Source: Candidatus Izemoplasma sp. (GTDB lineage: Bacteria; Bacillota_I; Bacilli_A; Izemoplasmatales; Izemoplasmataceae). Taken from it: a DNA stretch of 22,176 nucleotides. The notes under the pieces are model-generated. The model saw only the letters and a program-made list of their open reading frames with translations, ran no database searches and was not told where the DNA came from. Of the stretch, positions 1 through 7,796 are shown piece by piece; position 1 is the stretch's first letter, and the number at the start of each line of letters is the position of its first letter. The DNA lies in assembly GCA_007123975.1 (NCBI GenBank), contig SLFZ01000049.1, positions 1 to 22,176 on the forward strand. The letters run 5' to 3'. The position numbers and the translations under genes were made by a program.

Positions 1-856
1 CACCGCGAACGATATGATAGCGGGCCAAGCTTTTCATTGACGACCGATAAATCCGCATGTCCCCTTTGATTTCAGAAAAGTAGCGTGTTTGCTTGTTCAT
101 TTCCAAAAACGCCGGGAAACGGTTCATGTAGATGTAAAGAATCTGCTTCATGGCTTTGGTCGTCATGACCCTGACAAAGTTGTTTTGGTTTTGAAAGCGC
201 CGTTGCGCAGCATCAAAGTAGGTTACGCTACGTTTAAAGTATCGATAGTCGCTCAAATCCATTGAGCCCAAGATGTACTCGGCAATGGCTCGTTCGTTCT
301 CGCTACTTGTTAAGGTTAGATGTTCCTCTATGGCTTCCCGTCCCTTGTCTTTATTGTTTTTAAAAAACGTCCAATAGATTCCACTTTCAAGGAGGAAAAG
401 CGATTTTTGCGTTCGGCTAAATGCGGGCTTAAGCACCATGAGTTTCTGGAAAAGCGCTTCGTACCAATCAAGCCGAACACGAAGGTGCATGGTTGCCATG
501 AATGCCATTAAATAAAAGTCGACAAACACATCGCTCGACTCATAGGTCTTTTGATGCGCCATGAGATGGTCGAAGGCTGCCTCCGCCGCTTCATAATTGA
601 CATAGATGATGTGGCGATACAAGCGTTGGCGATATTGATGATACCGCTCAACGTCGTCGATGTGTGTGACATGGTGAAAATCGAGCGCTTTTTCAAGCGC
701 CAAAAGCGCCCCCTCCGAAGGGGTTACTAGCCCTTGTTCAATGCGGTTGATGGTGCTATGGGATACGCCTGAACGCTCGGCGAGTTGCCGAAGCGTCAGT
801 TTTTTTTCGGTGCGGAGCAGGCGTATTCGGTGGTTGATGGCGCCAGGCGATTGCAT
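1..856 (-). CDS. XRE-type HTH regulator with helical (TPR-like) tail, C-terminus cut by window edge
   Basis: The minus strand is open from ATG 856 to the left edge (285 codons seen, no stop). AGGAGG sits about 8 bases before the ATG. Residues 6-60 form an XRE-type HTH: RIRLLRTEKKLTLRQLAERS, then a recognition helix near VSHSTINRIEQG. The rest is helix-rich with many aromatic and Leu residues, resembling the TPR-like sensor part of Rgg/PlcR-type regulators. It is likely a cytoplasmic DNA-binding regulator; its ligand is unknown. It is divergent from the CGPC membrane protein at 960, and inverted repeats in the gap suggest it controls itself and that gene (inference). Two related-looking regulators lie at 1854 and 9183. 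Sure of the HTH, less of the TPR assignment. Confidence 0.85.
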   Translation of the reverse strand, partial: MQSPGAINHRIRLLRTEKKLTLRQLAERSGVSHSTINRIEQGLVTPSEGALLALEKALDFHHVTHIDDVERYHQYRQRLYRHIIYVNYEAAEAAFDHLMAHQKTYESSDVFVDFYLMAFMATMHLRVRLDWYEALFQKLMVLKPAFSRTQKSLFLLESGIYWTFFKNNKDKGREAIEEHLTLTSSENERAIAEYILGSMDLSDYRYFKRSVTYFDAAQRRFQNQNNFVRVMTTKAMKQILYIYMNRFPAFLEMNKQTRYFSEIKGDMRIYRSSMKSLARYHIVRG

Positions 857-871
857 GGTGGCGTCCTCCTT

Positions 872-889
872 TATGACCGGTTCGTCATA
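872..889. promoter_or_regulatory. Perfect inverted repeat TATGAC-N6-GTCATA upstream of the HTH gene
   Basis: TATGAC (872-877) and GTCATA (884-889) are perfect inverted copies around CGGTTC. On the minus strand one arm is a possible -10 (TATGAC) spaced 16 bases from TTGGTG. The site is 16 bases upstream of the regulator start, so an autoregulatory operator is plausible. This is inference from position. Confidence 0.4.
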
Positions 890-904
890 CAAACCGAGTC
901 CGAA

Positions 905-942
905 GCACCAACGCCTTGTTGTCTTAGGCGTTGTGCTATACT
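905..942 (+). promoter_or_regulatory. Inverted repeat overlapping a candidate promoter of the CGPC membrane protein
   Basis: CAACGCCT (909-916) and AGGCGTTG (926-933) are perfect inverted copies with a 9-base loop; with a one-base bulge the arms extend to GCAC/GTGC (905-936). The right arm abuts TATACT (937-942), a possible -10 with TTGTTG (916-921) upstream at a short 15-base spacing. The left arm overlaps the possible -35 of the divergent HTH gene. A shared operator fits the layout; it could also form an RNA hairpin. Confidence 0.4.
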
Positions 943-959
943 GTCTTTAGGATGTGATA

Positions 960-1457
960 ATGATGTTACCGGCTGTCTGGCAAGCTCAAAAAAAACCTAA
1001 AGCGTTGCTTATGTGGGGCGCGTTGTTCGTGTTCCTCTTTGTGCTATACACTTTGTTTGATGTCATCGCCAACGGCTCACTCGGCGCGTTGCTCAACGAT
1101 GTCGGCCCGGGGCTGTTTGGGCTGCACCTTATCGTGAATGCGTCGCTGGCGCTTTTAACCAGCTCGCTAATGTCGTTGACACACATCAACATGCAGCTTC
1201 ATAAACGGGAACCCGCAGGCAGCAACTCGGTTCCTGCGCTGGCGTTTTTGTTCGCGCTTTTTACCTTCGGATGTGGGCCATGCGTCGTGGCGTTTTTAGC
1301 CGCCCTAGGCATCGCCTTTACACCGCTTGTCCTCGGTCCTGGCAACCTAATATGGAAAGCGATTCTTCTGCTGTTGGTGGCACTTGCTTACCTCTATATT
1401 CTCAGAAGCATCCATCGCACAACCTGTAAAGTCAATCGAGAACCCAAACACGGCTAA
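960..1457 (+). CDS. Small polytopic membrane protein with intramembrane CGPC motif
   Basis: 165 residues from ATG 960, chosen because AGGA (949-952) lies 7 bases upstream; GTG 954 and ATG 963 are in frame too. Hydrophobic segments lie at about 16-38, 50-73, 91-126 (possibly two helices with a short turn) and 129-150. Cys105-Gly-Pro-Cys108 sits in the third segment within FTFGCGPCVVAFLAALGI, and Cys156 is near the basic C-terminus. A CxxC in a membrane helix suggests thiol redox or metal handling, as in CcdA-like proteins, but I do not recognise the family. It is divergent from an HTH regulator that may control it. It ends in a strong terminator whose loop contains the stop codon. Confidence 0.75.
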   Translation: MMLPAVWQAQKKPKALLMWGALFVFLFVLYTLFDVIANGSLGALLNDVGPGLFGLHLIVNASLALLTSSLMSLTHINMQLHKREPAGSNSVPALAFLFALFTFGCGPCVVAFLAALGIAFTPLVLGPGNLIWKAILLLLVALAYLYILRSIHRTTCKVNREPKHG

Positions 1458-1474
1458 GCCGTGTTTTTTTTTTT
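1448..1474 (+). terminator. Rho-independent terminator after the CGPC membrane protein
   Basis: ACACGGC (1448-1454) pairs with GCCGTGT (1458-1464) around TAA, the stop codon of the gene, followed by a run of T to 1474. In the opposite direction the tail is only TTTGGG, so it would serve the HIT gene poorly. Confidence 0.85.
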
Positions 1475-1841
1475 ATGGGTAGGTTTTTCGTTCTGGAATA
1501 ACACCGCGAACGCCACCCGTGGGGTCATCGACATCGCCACGTTGCCTCGGTATCACATGCAGGTGTGCGTGAGGTACGGTTTGGCCTGCGGCGAAACCGA
1601 GATTCATCCCGAGGTTGATGCCGTCGGGATGCAGGGTGTCATCCAAATGACGCTTCACCGCAAAGAGTGCGTCGTCGATGGCTTTACGCTCTTCTGGACG
1701 CAAGTCAAAATACGACTCGACATGCCTTTTCGGCACGATAAGCACATGGCCTTTTGACACGGGGTACCGGTCGTAAAAGGCCACGACATGATTGTTTTCA
1801 TAAAGCAGGTTTTCACGTGATTCACAAAATACGCATGCCAT
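1473..1841 (-). CDS. HIT-family nucleotide hydrolase/transferase
   Basis: 122 residues. The histidine triad is His91-Ala-His93-Leu-His95 in PHAHLHVIPR, followed by a DPTGGVRGVIP tail seen in many bacterial HIT proteins; N-terminal FCES (Cys3, Cys6) and GHVLIVPKRHV are also typical. Such proteins cleave dinucleoside polyphosphates or nucleoside phosphoramidates; the substrate here cannot be told. GTAGGAGGG precedes ATG 1841 and overlaps the stop of the upstream HTH regulator (12-base gap), so it is the last gene of the helicase-like/regulator/HIT operon. It converges on the CGPC membrane protein gene. Confidence 0.93.
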   Translation of the reverse strand: MACVFCESRENLLYENNHVVAFYDRYPVSKGHVLIVPKRHVESYFDLRPEERKAIDDALFAVKRHLDDTLHPDGINLGMNLGFAAGQTVPHAHLHVIPRQRGDVDDPTGGVRGVIPERKTYP

Positions 1842-1853
1842 GTGGTGTCCCTC

Positions 1854-3131
1854 CTACTGCATCGTCGTTTGGACAATGTCAATCATTTCACGCGTCAAGC
1901 CGTAGGCGTCTTTATAACGACGCCGTGATACAAGATGCTCGCGGTACAGTTCAAACGCTAACTCCAACTCAAAGAATGCGTTGGACGCTTTCGCCGCTTG
2001 ATAGAATTGACGGATTGCGGCCTCTTCTTTGTCCGGGTCATGGACGGTTTTGTTGTCGTGGATGCGCAGGTAATTGATTGCGCTCTCGTAAAGCCGGTTG
2101 CGGTCAAACATCGGCGCCGCCTTGGAAATATCTTTCAGTGTTTTGGCCAGTCGACGCTTATCGTCGAGGCGAAGGTAGGCATACCCTGTGATGGCATACC
2201 ACTGGAGGGTTCGATACTTAACACCCTCCGCGACCTCAATGGCGCGTTGATAATCGCCGGTTAACATGGCGTGAATCGTCAGATAAATCAGCGCGGTTTC
2301 TTTGAGCCACATCATGTCGTTCGACTCAGCGAACCGAGCGACATCGATAAACGCCTGATCGGCTTTTTTGTACTCGTAAAGTTTCATCCGGTTGACGGCG
2401 ATGTACATCCGTGTATACACTGCGCGTCGCGTGTTTGTCGTTTCTTCAAATCCTTGCATGGCTTGCGTGAACGATGCGTTCGCTTCATTGATGCGGTAGG
2501 TTTCACTTTGCGCACGCCCGAGAAAGTAATCTGCTAATGAGGCATATCGAAAATCTCGTGTCGCTTCCATGATTGTCTGCATCGCCGTTTCGCATTGCTG
2601 AAAATCGTTTTTCAAATAGCCATGCATACCCCGGTATAACGAAAAAAGCAATGCTTCATCTTCATCCATTAACCCGACGATTTGTGAGAGCCACTCAATG
2701 GCTTCATCAACGCGTTCAGCACGACGTTCATGAATGTGGATGTATGCCCCGATCTTCGCAAGCAAGTAATCAAGAACACAAAGCGAACGTAGGTAGTAAT
2801 CTTCGGTTTCTTCCATCAGCGAAAACCACGTATCTACCTTGGCGGTTTCCGCATAGAAAATGGCGGCATGTATGCGGTCACACATGCGATCAAAAACTTG
2901 GTTTTTACTAGGGTCGTGTAGAAAAACGACGCCAAGGGCATCGGTGATTTTTCCGTAGTTATCTTCGGTGACGGTGGCATTGCCCAACTCGATGCGGTTA
3001 AGCAAGGTATGAGAAAGGCCGGTTCGTTTGGCTAAGTTGCGTAAGGTCAAACGTTGCTTTAACCGGTGAATTCGCATCATAATGCCAAATTGTTGGCGGT
3101 ATTGTTCGTTAATGCGCGATACGCTAAGCAC
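1854..3131 (-). CDS. XRE-type HTH regulator with long TPR-like helical domain
   Basis: 425 residues from GTG 3131, with AGGAGG 8 bases upstream (TTATAAAGGAGGCGGAAAC then GTG). HTH at about residues 15-70 with recognition helix SHTLLNRIELG. Residues 90-425 are almost entirely amphipathic helices with TPR-like spacing (for example AIEWLSQIVGLMDEDEALLF and YAITGYAYLRLDDKRRLAK). The architecture matches Rgg/PlcR-type (RRNPP) regulators, which bind small peptides, but I see no peptide gene beside it. It lies 13 bases after the helicase-like gene and 12 before the HIT gene, so the three are probably co-transcribed. Ligand and targets are unknown. Confidence 0.85.
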   Translation of the reverse strand: MLSVSRINEQYRQQFGIMMRIHRLKQRLTLRNLAKRTGLSHTLLNRIELGNATVTEDNYGKITDALGVVFLHDPSKNQVFDRMCDRIHAAIFYAETAKVDTWFSLMEETEDYYLRSLCVLDYLLAKIGAYIHIHERRAERVDEAIEWLSQIVGLMDEDEALLFSLYRGMHGYLKNDFQQCETAMQTIMEATRDFRYASLADYFLGRAQSETYRINEANASFTQAMQGFEETTNTRRAVYTRMYIAVNRMKLYEYKKADQAFIDVARFAESNDMMWLKETALIYLTIHAMLTGDYQRAIEVAEGVKYRTLQWYAITGYAYLRLDDKRRLAKTLKDISKAAPMFDRNRLYESAINYLRIHDNKTVHDPDKEEAAIRQFYQAAKASNAFFELELAFELYREHLVSRRRYKDAYGLTREMIDIVQTTMQ

Positions 3132-3144
3132 GTTTCCGCCTCCT

Positions 3145-5535
3145 TTATAATGCAGCTTTTACGCAGGCAATTGCTGCATGCAAGAGTTCAATCCCTGCAT
3201 CGGGTACAAGACGGACAATTCCGTCGTGATTCAACAGATCGCCTCGCACTGATTGCGTCGATGCGACGGCAAAGATCGGGTGTTGATTTAAGTTGTAAAG
3301 CACCACATCCAAGACGCCTTCAAGCCCTTTTACTTGCGACGATTGCAGCGCATCGACAGGGACGTGTTCTTTGAGTGTGATGCCTCCCGGTCGTTCGGCA
3401 ACCAAGGCCAAGAGCTCCCAGATGCTGCCGATGGCTGCTTTGTGCTCCGCCTGTTTCTCAAGCGCGTGAAGGCGCGTTAAAATGGGATCATTTCCTTCTG
3501 ACTTCTGCATGATTGCACGCATGTCCGCAACCACATGGACCCCTGGCATATGCAGCATGTCAAGGGTTTCTGAATGCCCCTTCAACCACGCGTAGGCTTT
3601 CTCATCGGTGGCTTCATGCACCGCAAGCGAGACGATGACAGGCGGTGATTTAGGGGTGATAAATGTCGTGTGCACGTCGCGGTGGCCATGTTTACGCAGC
3701 CGTTTTCTGAGGGCCGTTCGCTGCGCGACAAACGGCGTTCTGACACACGCTTCAGGCATGGTTTTTAGAAGCTTTTCTACCGCATCCACTTCGACGGCAT
3801 GCTTTAAGCCTTGATCGGCTTTTCCTAAGACGTCGGTGAACGCTATAGGCTCTTGGAGCATCGCCTCAATCAACCCGTGATGTTTGACGACACTGACGTC
3901 GCGAGCCGCAAACCGATCAATGAGTCGAGTGTCTGACACGTCATTGTCAACCTGGCTTCGGTCCATTACACACGCTTTGTCTGCGTAGGCAAGGGCTGGG
4001 TAGTGGTTGTCATCCAACCCCACGCCAATCATCAAATCAAATCCATTGCGCACCAGCGGTAAGGTGGTGACATCGTCGATGACAATCGCACTGAAAAGTT
4101 TTTTAATCAAATGAAATGCAGGGATTTTTTGAAGTTTCTTACGAAACGCGACTCGACGTTTGTCCGCGTTGTCAATGCGTGCCAAGTCACGTATGCTTTG
4201 GTATCCTGATAAACCAAGTCGTCCAAAGCGCGCATAGGCGAGCGCCTCAGAGGATGCATGCTTATCGGCGATGGCATACACGGGCCGAACGTCGCTTTGG
4301 GTTTTTCCGCGTGACATCGGTTCAAACACGCTCTCCACACGCATTGCAGCCATCGCTTGACCACGCATGCGTAGGGTGTGTGACAACCCTTTTGCGAGCC
4401 GCTGTCTCGCTGCATGAAGGGTGTTTTTCTCAACCTGACGCATCAAGGTTTCAACGGCATCGGTGTCGTTGGCTTCTAACGCGTTGTACGCTTCTGAATC
4501 GATGCCGGAAAAAAGCGCATCAAGGGCTTCATCAATCCGCGCCTCGTCGCGAAGATCGAGCACCGTTTTCGCTTTCAAGTTCACACGATGATGCGGGTCG
4601 ACAATGAGGACTTCCATGTCGTTGAGCAACGCCGCATCAACGATGGCCGATAGACGCCGTTTGGTCTCACCATGGCGGTTTTCAAACGCCACCGTGAGAG
4701 GGTGCTTAAGCGCTTTGGTCGCACACATTAGTGCGTCGGCATCCGCCGGAGCGAGCGCATAGCCGCGACGCCCGAGGTTTTTTGCGGTGATGTTTCCGAA
4801 GTACGCCCGCATCGGACGATTCGGTCGCATCTCACCGAGGATTGCGAGGCGTTTGTTGGTGGCGATATCGATCGCGCAGCGTTGGGAGAAACGCTGTGGT
4901 TCACTGGTGAGGGTGACATCTCGTCTTGCGTAGGGGCGCAATGTTTCTTCGTCCATGACGGTGTCTGGCAAGCGCTTAAGTAGCGTCTTTAAAGGTTGTT
5001 CATGGTGCCATGTGGGCTCGCCAACAATCCATGTATTTCGTCTGACATTGTACGTTAATGGTTTCGATAAGAGCGGGAAGAACCTTCCGTGTCGAACGGC
5101 ACCGAGAAGCGTCTCGCGATAACGAAGGTTTTCGACGAAAGCATCGTCGGTGGTCAAATGATTAATCGGTGTGATGCGGTTGGCAACGTGCAACACTTGA
5201 AGCCCGGCCACGTGCCGCCGATGGTCGTCTGAGGGCACATCAAAAAAAGCGTGTTCTTGGTGCGCGCCTTCGGGGACATAGGTTCCATAGAGTGGTCGCA
5301 CCGACAGCGTTTTCGTCAGCGGCACGGTGATGGTTTCCGGTGCCCCTGTGTCATCAAACGCAAAACGGCGATGCATCTCATCGAACCGATGAAGTCGCAC
5401 TTTCTTTCCACCCGATGCCATACTAAGCACGGCCCCGGTCACACTCACCTTGAGGCCGACCGGTGTCTGAAAACGCACGCGAACGAGCGTGCGTTGTCGC
5501 GACGCTTCAAGCAGTGCACGGCGTTGAACCTTCAT
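3145..5535 (-). CDS. Degenerate UPF1-like SF1 helicase (probable catalytically dead pseudohelicase)
   Basis: 796 residues, intact frame; ATG 5535 follows GGGGGTGG. No canonical family motif survives, but the order and spacing of a UPF1/DNA2-like SF1 helicase can be followed. Residues 258-280: a Q-motif-like stretch without Gln, then KHPLTVAF. Residues 285-294, ENRHGETKRR, stand where GPPGTGKT is expected, followed by LSAIVDAALLNDMEVLIV. Residues 482-490, SAIVIDDVT, sit at motif II (DEAS). Residues 504-513, GVGLDDNHYP, sit at motif III (VGDPxQLPP). TPFVAQ (600-605) resembles motif IV. HTTFITPKSPPVIVSLAV (622-639) sits at motif V and ETLDMLHMPGVHVVADM (656-672) at motif VI. Walker A Lys, motif III Asp/Gln and motif VI Arg are absent. 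Residues 1-240 and 680-796 are unassigned. It has its own promoter and leads an operon with an HTH regulator and a HIT protein. The helicase ancestry is my inference; the long ORF itself is clear. Confidence 0.7.
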   Translation of the reverse strand: MKVQRRALLEASRQRTLVRVRFQTPVGLKVSVTGAVLSMASGGKKVRLHRFDEMHRRFAFDDTGAPETITVPLTKTLSVRPLYGTYVPEGAHQEHAFFDVPSDDHRRHVAGLQVLHVANRITPINHLTTDDAFVENLRYRETLLGAVRHGRFFPLLSKPLTYNVRRNTWIVGEPTWHHEQPLKTLLKRLPDTVMDEETLRPYARRDVTLTSEPQRFSQRCAIDIATNKRLAILGEMRPNRPMRAYFGNITAKNLGRRGYALAPADADALMCATKALKHPLTVAFENRHGETKRRLSAIVDAALLNDMEVLIVDPHHRVNLKAKTVLDLRDEARIDEALDALFSGIDSEAYNALEANDTDAVETLMRQVEKNTLHAARQRLAKGLSHTLRMRGQAMAAMRVESVFEPMSRGKTQSDVRPVYAIADKHASSEALAYARFGRLGLSGYQSIRDLARIDNADKRRVAFRKKLQKIPAFHLIKKLFSAIVIDDVTTLPLVRNGFDLMIGVGLDDNHYPALAYADKACVMDRSQVDNDVSDTRLIDRFAARDVSVVKHHGLIEAMLQEPIAFTDVLGKADQGLKHAVEVDAVEKLLKTMPEACVRTPFVAQRTALRKRLRKHGHRDVHTTFITPKSPPVIVSLAVHEATDEKAYAWLKGHSETLDMLHMPGVHVVADMRAIMQKSEGNDPILTRLHALEKQAEHKAAIGSIWELLALVAERPGGITLKEHVPVDALQSSQVKGLEGVLDVVLYNLNQHPIFAVASTQSVRGDLLNHDGIVRLVPDAGIELLHAAIACVKAAL

Positions 5536-5554
5536 ACGTCCACCCCCTAGTGTT

Positions 5555-5583
5555 ATTGTACCAAATGCATTGGCTTGTCACAA
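5555..5583 (-). promoter_or_regulatory. Promoter of the helicase-like/HTH/HIT operon
   Basis: On the minus strand TTGTGA (5583-5578) and TACAAT (5560-5555) are 17 bases apart, with TGG just before the -10 (extended -10). It lies 20 bases upstream of the helicase-like ATG and downstream of the previous operon's terminator. Confidence 0.65.
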
Positions 5584-5589
5584 TAGCGT

Positions 5590-5614
5590 AAAAAAGGCCG
5601 ACGCATCGGCCTTT
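5590..5614 (-). terminator. Rho-independent terminator of the tdh-kbl-membrane protein operon
   Basis: On the minus strand AAAGGCCGA pairs with TCGGCCTTT around a 4-base loop, followed by TTTTTT (5595-5590). It begins 7 bases past the stop of the membrane protein gene. Confidence 0.88.
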
Positions 5615-5620
5615 GGTTCA

Positions 5621-6613
5621 TTAGCATTCGGGTTCAGTTTTTGCGTTAATGCGATCAAGCGCCATCTTCACGCCGTAAACCGACAAGGCACTGACGAACG
5701 CGATGGTTCCGAGTTTACCGCCGGCGCCGTTGAAAAACGGTGCACTGAAGATGAAAATCAGTCCGAAAAGCGTTCCTGCGACAAACATCGCGACTTCGTC
5801 TTTAAAACGGTTTATGCCGCTCATCCCGACAAAACTCGCGCCGATGATGACCACGGCATAGGTCACACCAATCGGCCCAGAAACCAATAACGGCAACGCC
5901 ACCCCGCCAGCCAATCCGACCGCGCCGCTGGAGAAAACCGGCCCGGTGTTCGCGCGATGGCTGATGCTGAAGGTAACGATGGCGGCGGCAGCGCTCAGCA
6001 TGACAATGATAAGTTGTTCCACCGCGGTATAGGGTGTGGCAACCTCGACAAAATGGCTGAAGTCCATGCGTGTGATAAAGGTCGGAATCAATGCCCCAGA
6101 CATCGCAATCGTCCCAAGCTTGCCTCCGTAACCATCGAACATCTTCTGCGACAACACAAACAGCAACGACGCAAACACGGTTGCCAGGGCAAAAGGAATG
6201 ACTTGGAAGACGAGCGGGCTCGACATGCCGACAAAGCTTCCGCAATAGACCGGCACCGCAAGCTTCCTAGTAAAGAAGTAGGCCAACACACCGACCAGCC
6301 CTGAGGCGATGACGGCCGGAGCCGGAACCGACAACGAATCAAGGCCATAGTGGATAAGATAGGTGACCACCGAGCCTCCTGCGGTCGCAAGAAAGACGGT
6401 TACTGACGTACGGCTCGTCACATCGGTTGGCGGTTGTTTACGTATCTCGTCTCGGTACACTTTGACGCCGCTGGCAATCGCGCCCGCAAAAAACACCGTG
6501 AAGGCGATGAGAAACGCCCAAGCGCTTATCACGGTGTTGTACAAGGTCGACACGTAGAGCATCAACGCAAACAAGCTCAGCAGCACAAAACCAACGTGCT
6601 TAGATACCTTCAT
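5621..6613 (-). CDS. Polytopic membrane protein with internal duplication, third gene of the threonine operon
   Basis: 330 residues from ATG 6613, one base after the kbl stop (TAG-G-ATG), so probably translationally coupled; an in-frame ATG at 6667 lies inside kbl and is unlikely. About 9-11 hydrophobic segments are visible. Two halves share a motif: residues 125-175 (GSFVGMSSP, then GYGGKLGTIAMSGAL) and 259-310 (ASFVGMSG, then GAGGKLGTIAFVSAL), indicating a tandem duplication as in many transporters. I do not recognise the family. Position after tdh and kbl suggests transport of threonine, glycine or a related compound (inference). Confidence 0.8.
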   Translation of the reverse strand: MKVSKHVGFVLLSLFALMLYVSTLYNTVISAWAFLIAFTVFFAGAIASGVKVYRDEIRKQPPTDVTSRTSVTVFLATAGGSVVTYLIHYGLDSLSVPAPAVIASGLVGVLAYFFTRKLAVPVYCGSFVGMSSPLVFQVIPFALATVFASLLFVLSQKMFDGYGGKLGTIAMSGALIPTFITRMDFSHFVEVATPYTAVEQLIIVMLSAAAAIVTFSISHRANTGPVFSSGAVGLAGGVALPLLVSGPIGVTYAVVIIGASFVGMSGINRFKDEVAMFVAGTLFGLIFIFSAPFFNGAGGKLGTIAFVSALSVYGVKMALDRINAKTEPEC

Positions 6614-6614
6614 C

Positions 6615-7796
6615 CTAGATGACACCCAGTTTCTTACCAACGCGCTCAAAAGCGCCAATGGCATCATCGAGATTCGCTTTCGTGTGGCTTGCGCTTAACA
6701 TGACGCGGCATCTTCCTTTTCCTTTTGGTACGGTCGGGAAGACGATGCCGGAAACGAACACGCCTTCGTCTAATAGGGCTTTAGAAAACGCCATGGTTTT
6801 CGCTTCGTTGCCAATCATGACCGGGGTAATCGGCGTTTCACTGATGCCGATGTCAAAGCCGAGTTTTTTAAGCGCCGCTTTGAAGTAGCGCGCGTTTTCC
6901 CATAGTTTGTCTGTGTACGCTTCGCTTTCCATCAACATCTTCACCGACTCTATCGTCGCGGCGGTCGCGGCGGGTGGTAAGGCCGTTGAAAAAAGCAACG
7001 GACGAGCGCGGTGCGAGAGCCATTCTTTGACGTTTCTCTTGGTCGCCACGTAGCCACCAACGACACCGATTGCCTTGGATAGTGTGCCGATGATGAAGTC
7101 AATCTCGCCGTGCAAGCCGAAATGGTCGACGGTGCCTCGACCGCTTTTTCCTAAGACGCCACTGCCGTGGGCGTCATCGACGTAGGTCAAACAATCATAA
7201 GCACGTGCCAATTTGACAATCTCCGGTAGCGGCGCAAGGTCGCCGTCCATCGAGAAAACGCCATCGGTGATGATGAGCACGTTGCGATAGTCTTTTCGTC
7301 TTTCTTTGAGGATTCGTTCTAAATCTCCCATGTCGTTGTGCTTATACACGGCCTTGTCTGCTTTTGATAAGCGAACCCCATCAATGATTGAGGCGTGGTT
7401 GAGTTCATCGCTGACGATAAGGTCGCCTTTTTCAACAATCGCTTGGATGGTGCCGATGTTGCAGTTTAAGCCGGATTGAAAGGCCATGACCGCTTCTTCA
7501 TGCTTGAACTCGGCCAAGACGCGTTCGAGTTCTTCAAGCAAATCCTGGTTGCCAACGATGGTGCGCACGGCACCGGCGCCAACGCCGTACTTCTCTAACG
7601 CATCGGCTGACGCTTTTTTCACACGAGGGTGGTTCGCTAAACCGAGGTAGTTGTTGCTGGACATGTTGATGACGTCTTTGCCATTCAAGTTGATGACGTT
7701 GGTGCATGGCCCGTAGTTCACGGGCAAAACACGATAAACGCCTTCGTCTTTCAAGGTTTGAATGCGTTGATCAATAAAACGTAAACGATCACTCAC
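6615..7796 (-). CDS. kbl: Glycine C-acetyltransferase (2-amino-3-ketobutyrate CoA ligase)
   Basis: PLP-dependent alpha-oxoamine synthase family enzyme that cleaves 2-amino-3-ketobutyrate with CoA to glycine and acetyl-CoA, the second step of threonine catabolism. Counting from the in-frame ATG at 7805, VDDAHGSGVLG (209-219) and TLSKAIGVVGGY with PLP Lys244 are visible, as are NNYLGL and an SGLNCN stretch. I prefer GTG 7796 (393 residues): GGAGG lies 9 bases before it but directly abuts ATG 7805. The start overlaps the tdh stop by 8 bases (GTGAGTGA). Biotin-synthesis BioF is a paralogous alternative, but the pairing with tdh decides for Kbl. Confidence 0.95.
   Translation of the reverse strand: MSDRLRFIDQRIQTLKDEGVYRVLPVNYGPCTNVINLNGKDVINMSSNNYLGLANHPRVKKASADALEKYGVGAGAVRTIVGNQDLLEELERVLAEFKHEEAVMAFQSGLNCNIGTIQAIVEKGDLIVSDELNHASIIDGVRLSKADKAVYKHNDMGDLERILKERRKDYRNVLIITDGVFSMDGDLAPLPEIVKLARAYDCLTYVDDAHGSGVLGKSGRGTVDHFGLHGEIDFIIGTLSKAIGVVGGYVATKRNVKEWLSHRARPLLFSTALPPAATAATIESVKMLMESEAYTDKLWENARYFKAALKKLGFDIGISETPITPVMIGNEAKTMAFSKALLDEGVFVSGIVFPTVPKGKGRCRVMLSASHTKANLDDAIGAFERVGKKLGVI

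Noticed and set aside
4116..4607. 163-residue plus-strand ORF
   Set aside because: Antisense shadow of the helicase-like gene, with Arg/His-rich composition and no ribosome site.
3145..5535. Possibility that the helicase-like gene is a decaying pseudogene
   Set aside because: The frame is uninterrupted over 796 codons with a promoter, ribosome site and tight operon spacing. Loss of motifs is by substitution, not truncation, so it is listed as a gene.
5802..6245. 147-residue minus-strand ORF rich in Arg, Cys and His
   Set aside because: Alternative frame inside the duplicated membrane protein gene; no ribosome site and no hydrophobic or domain pattern.
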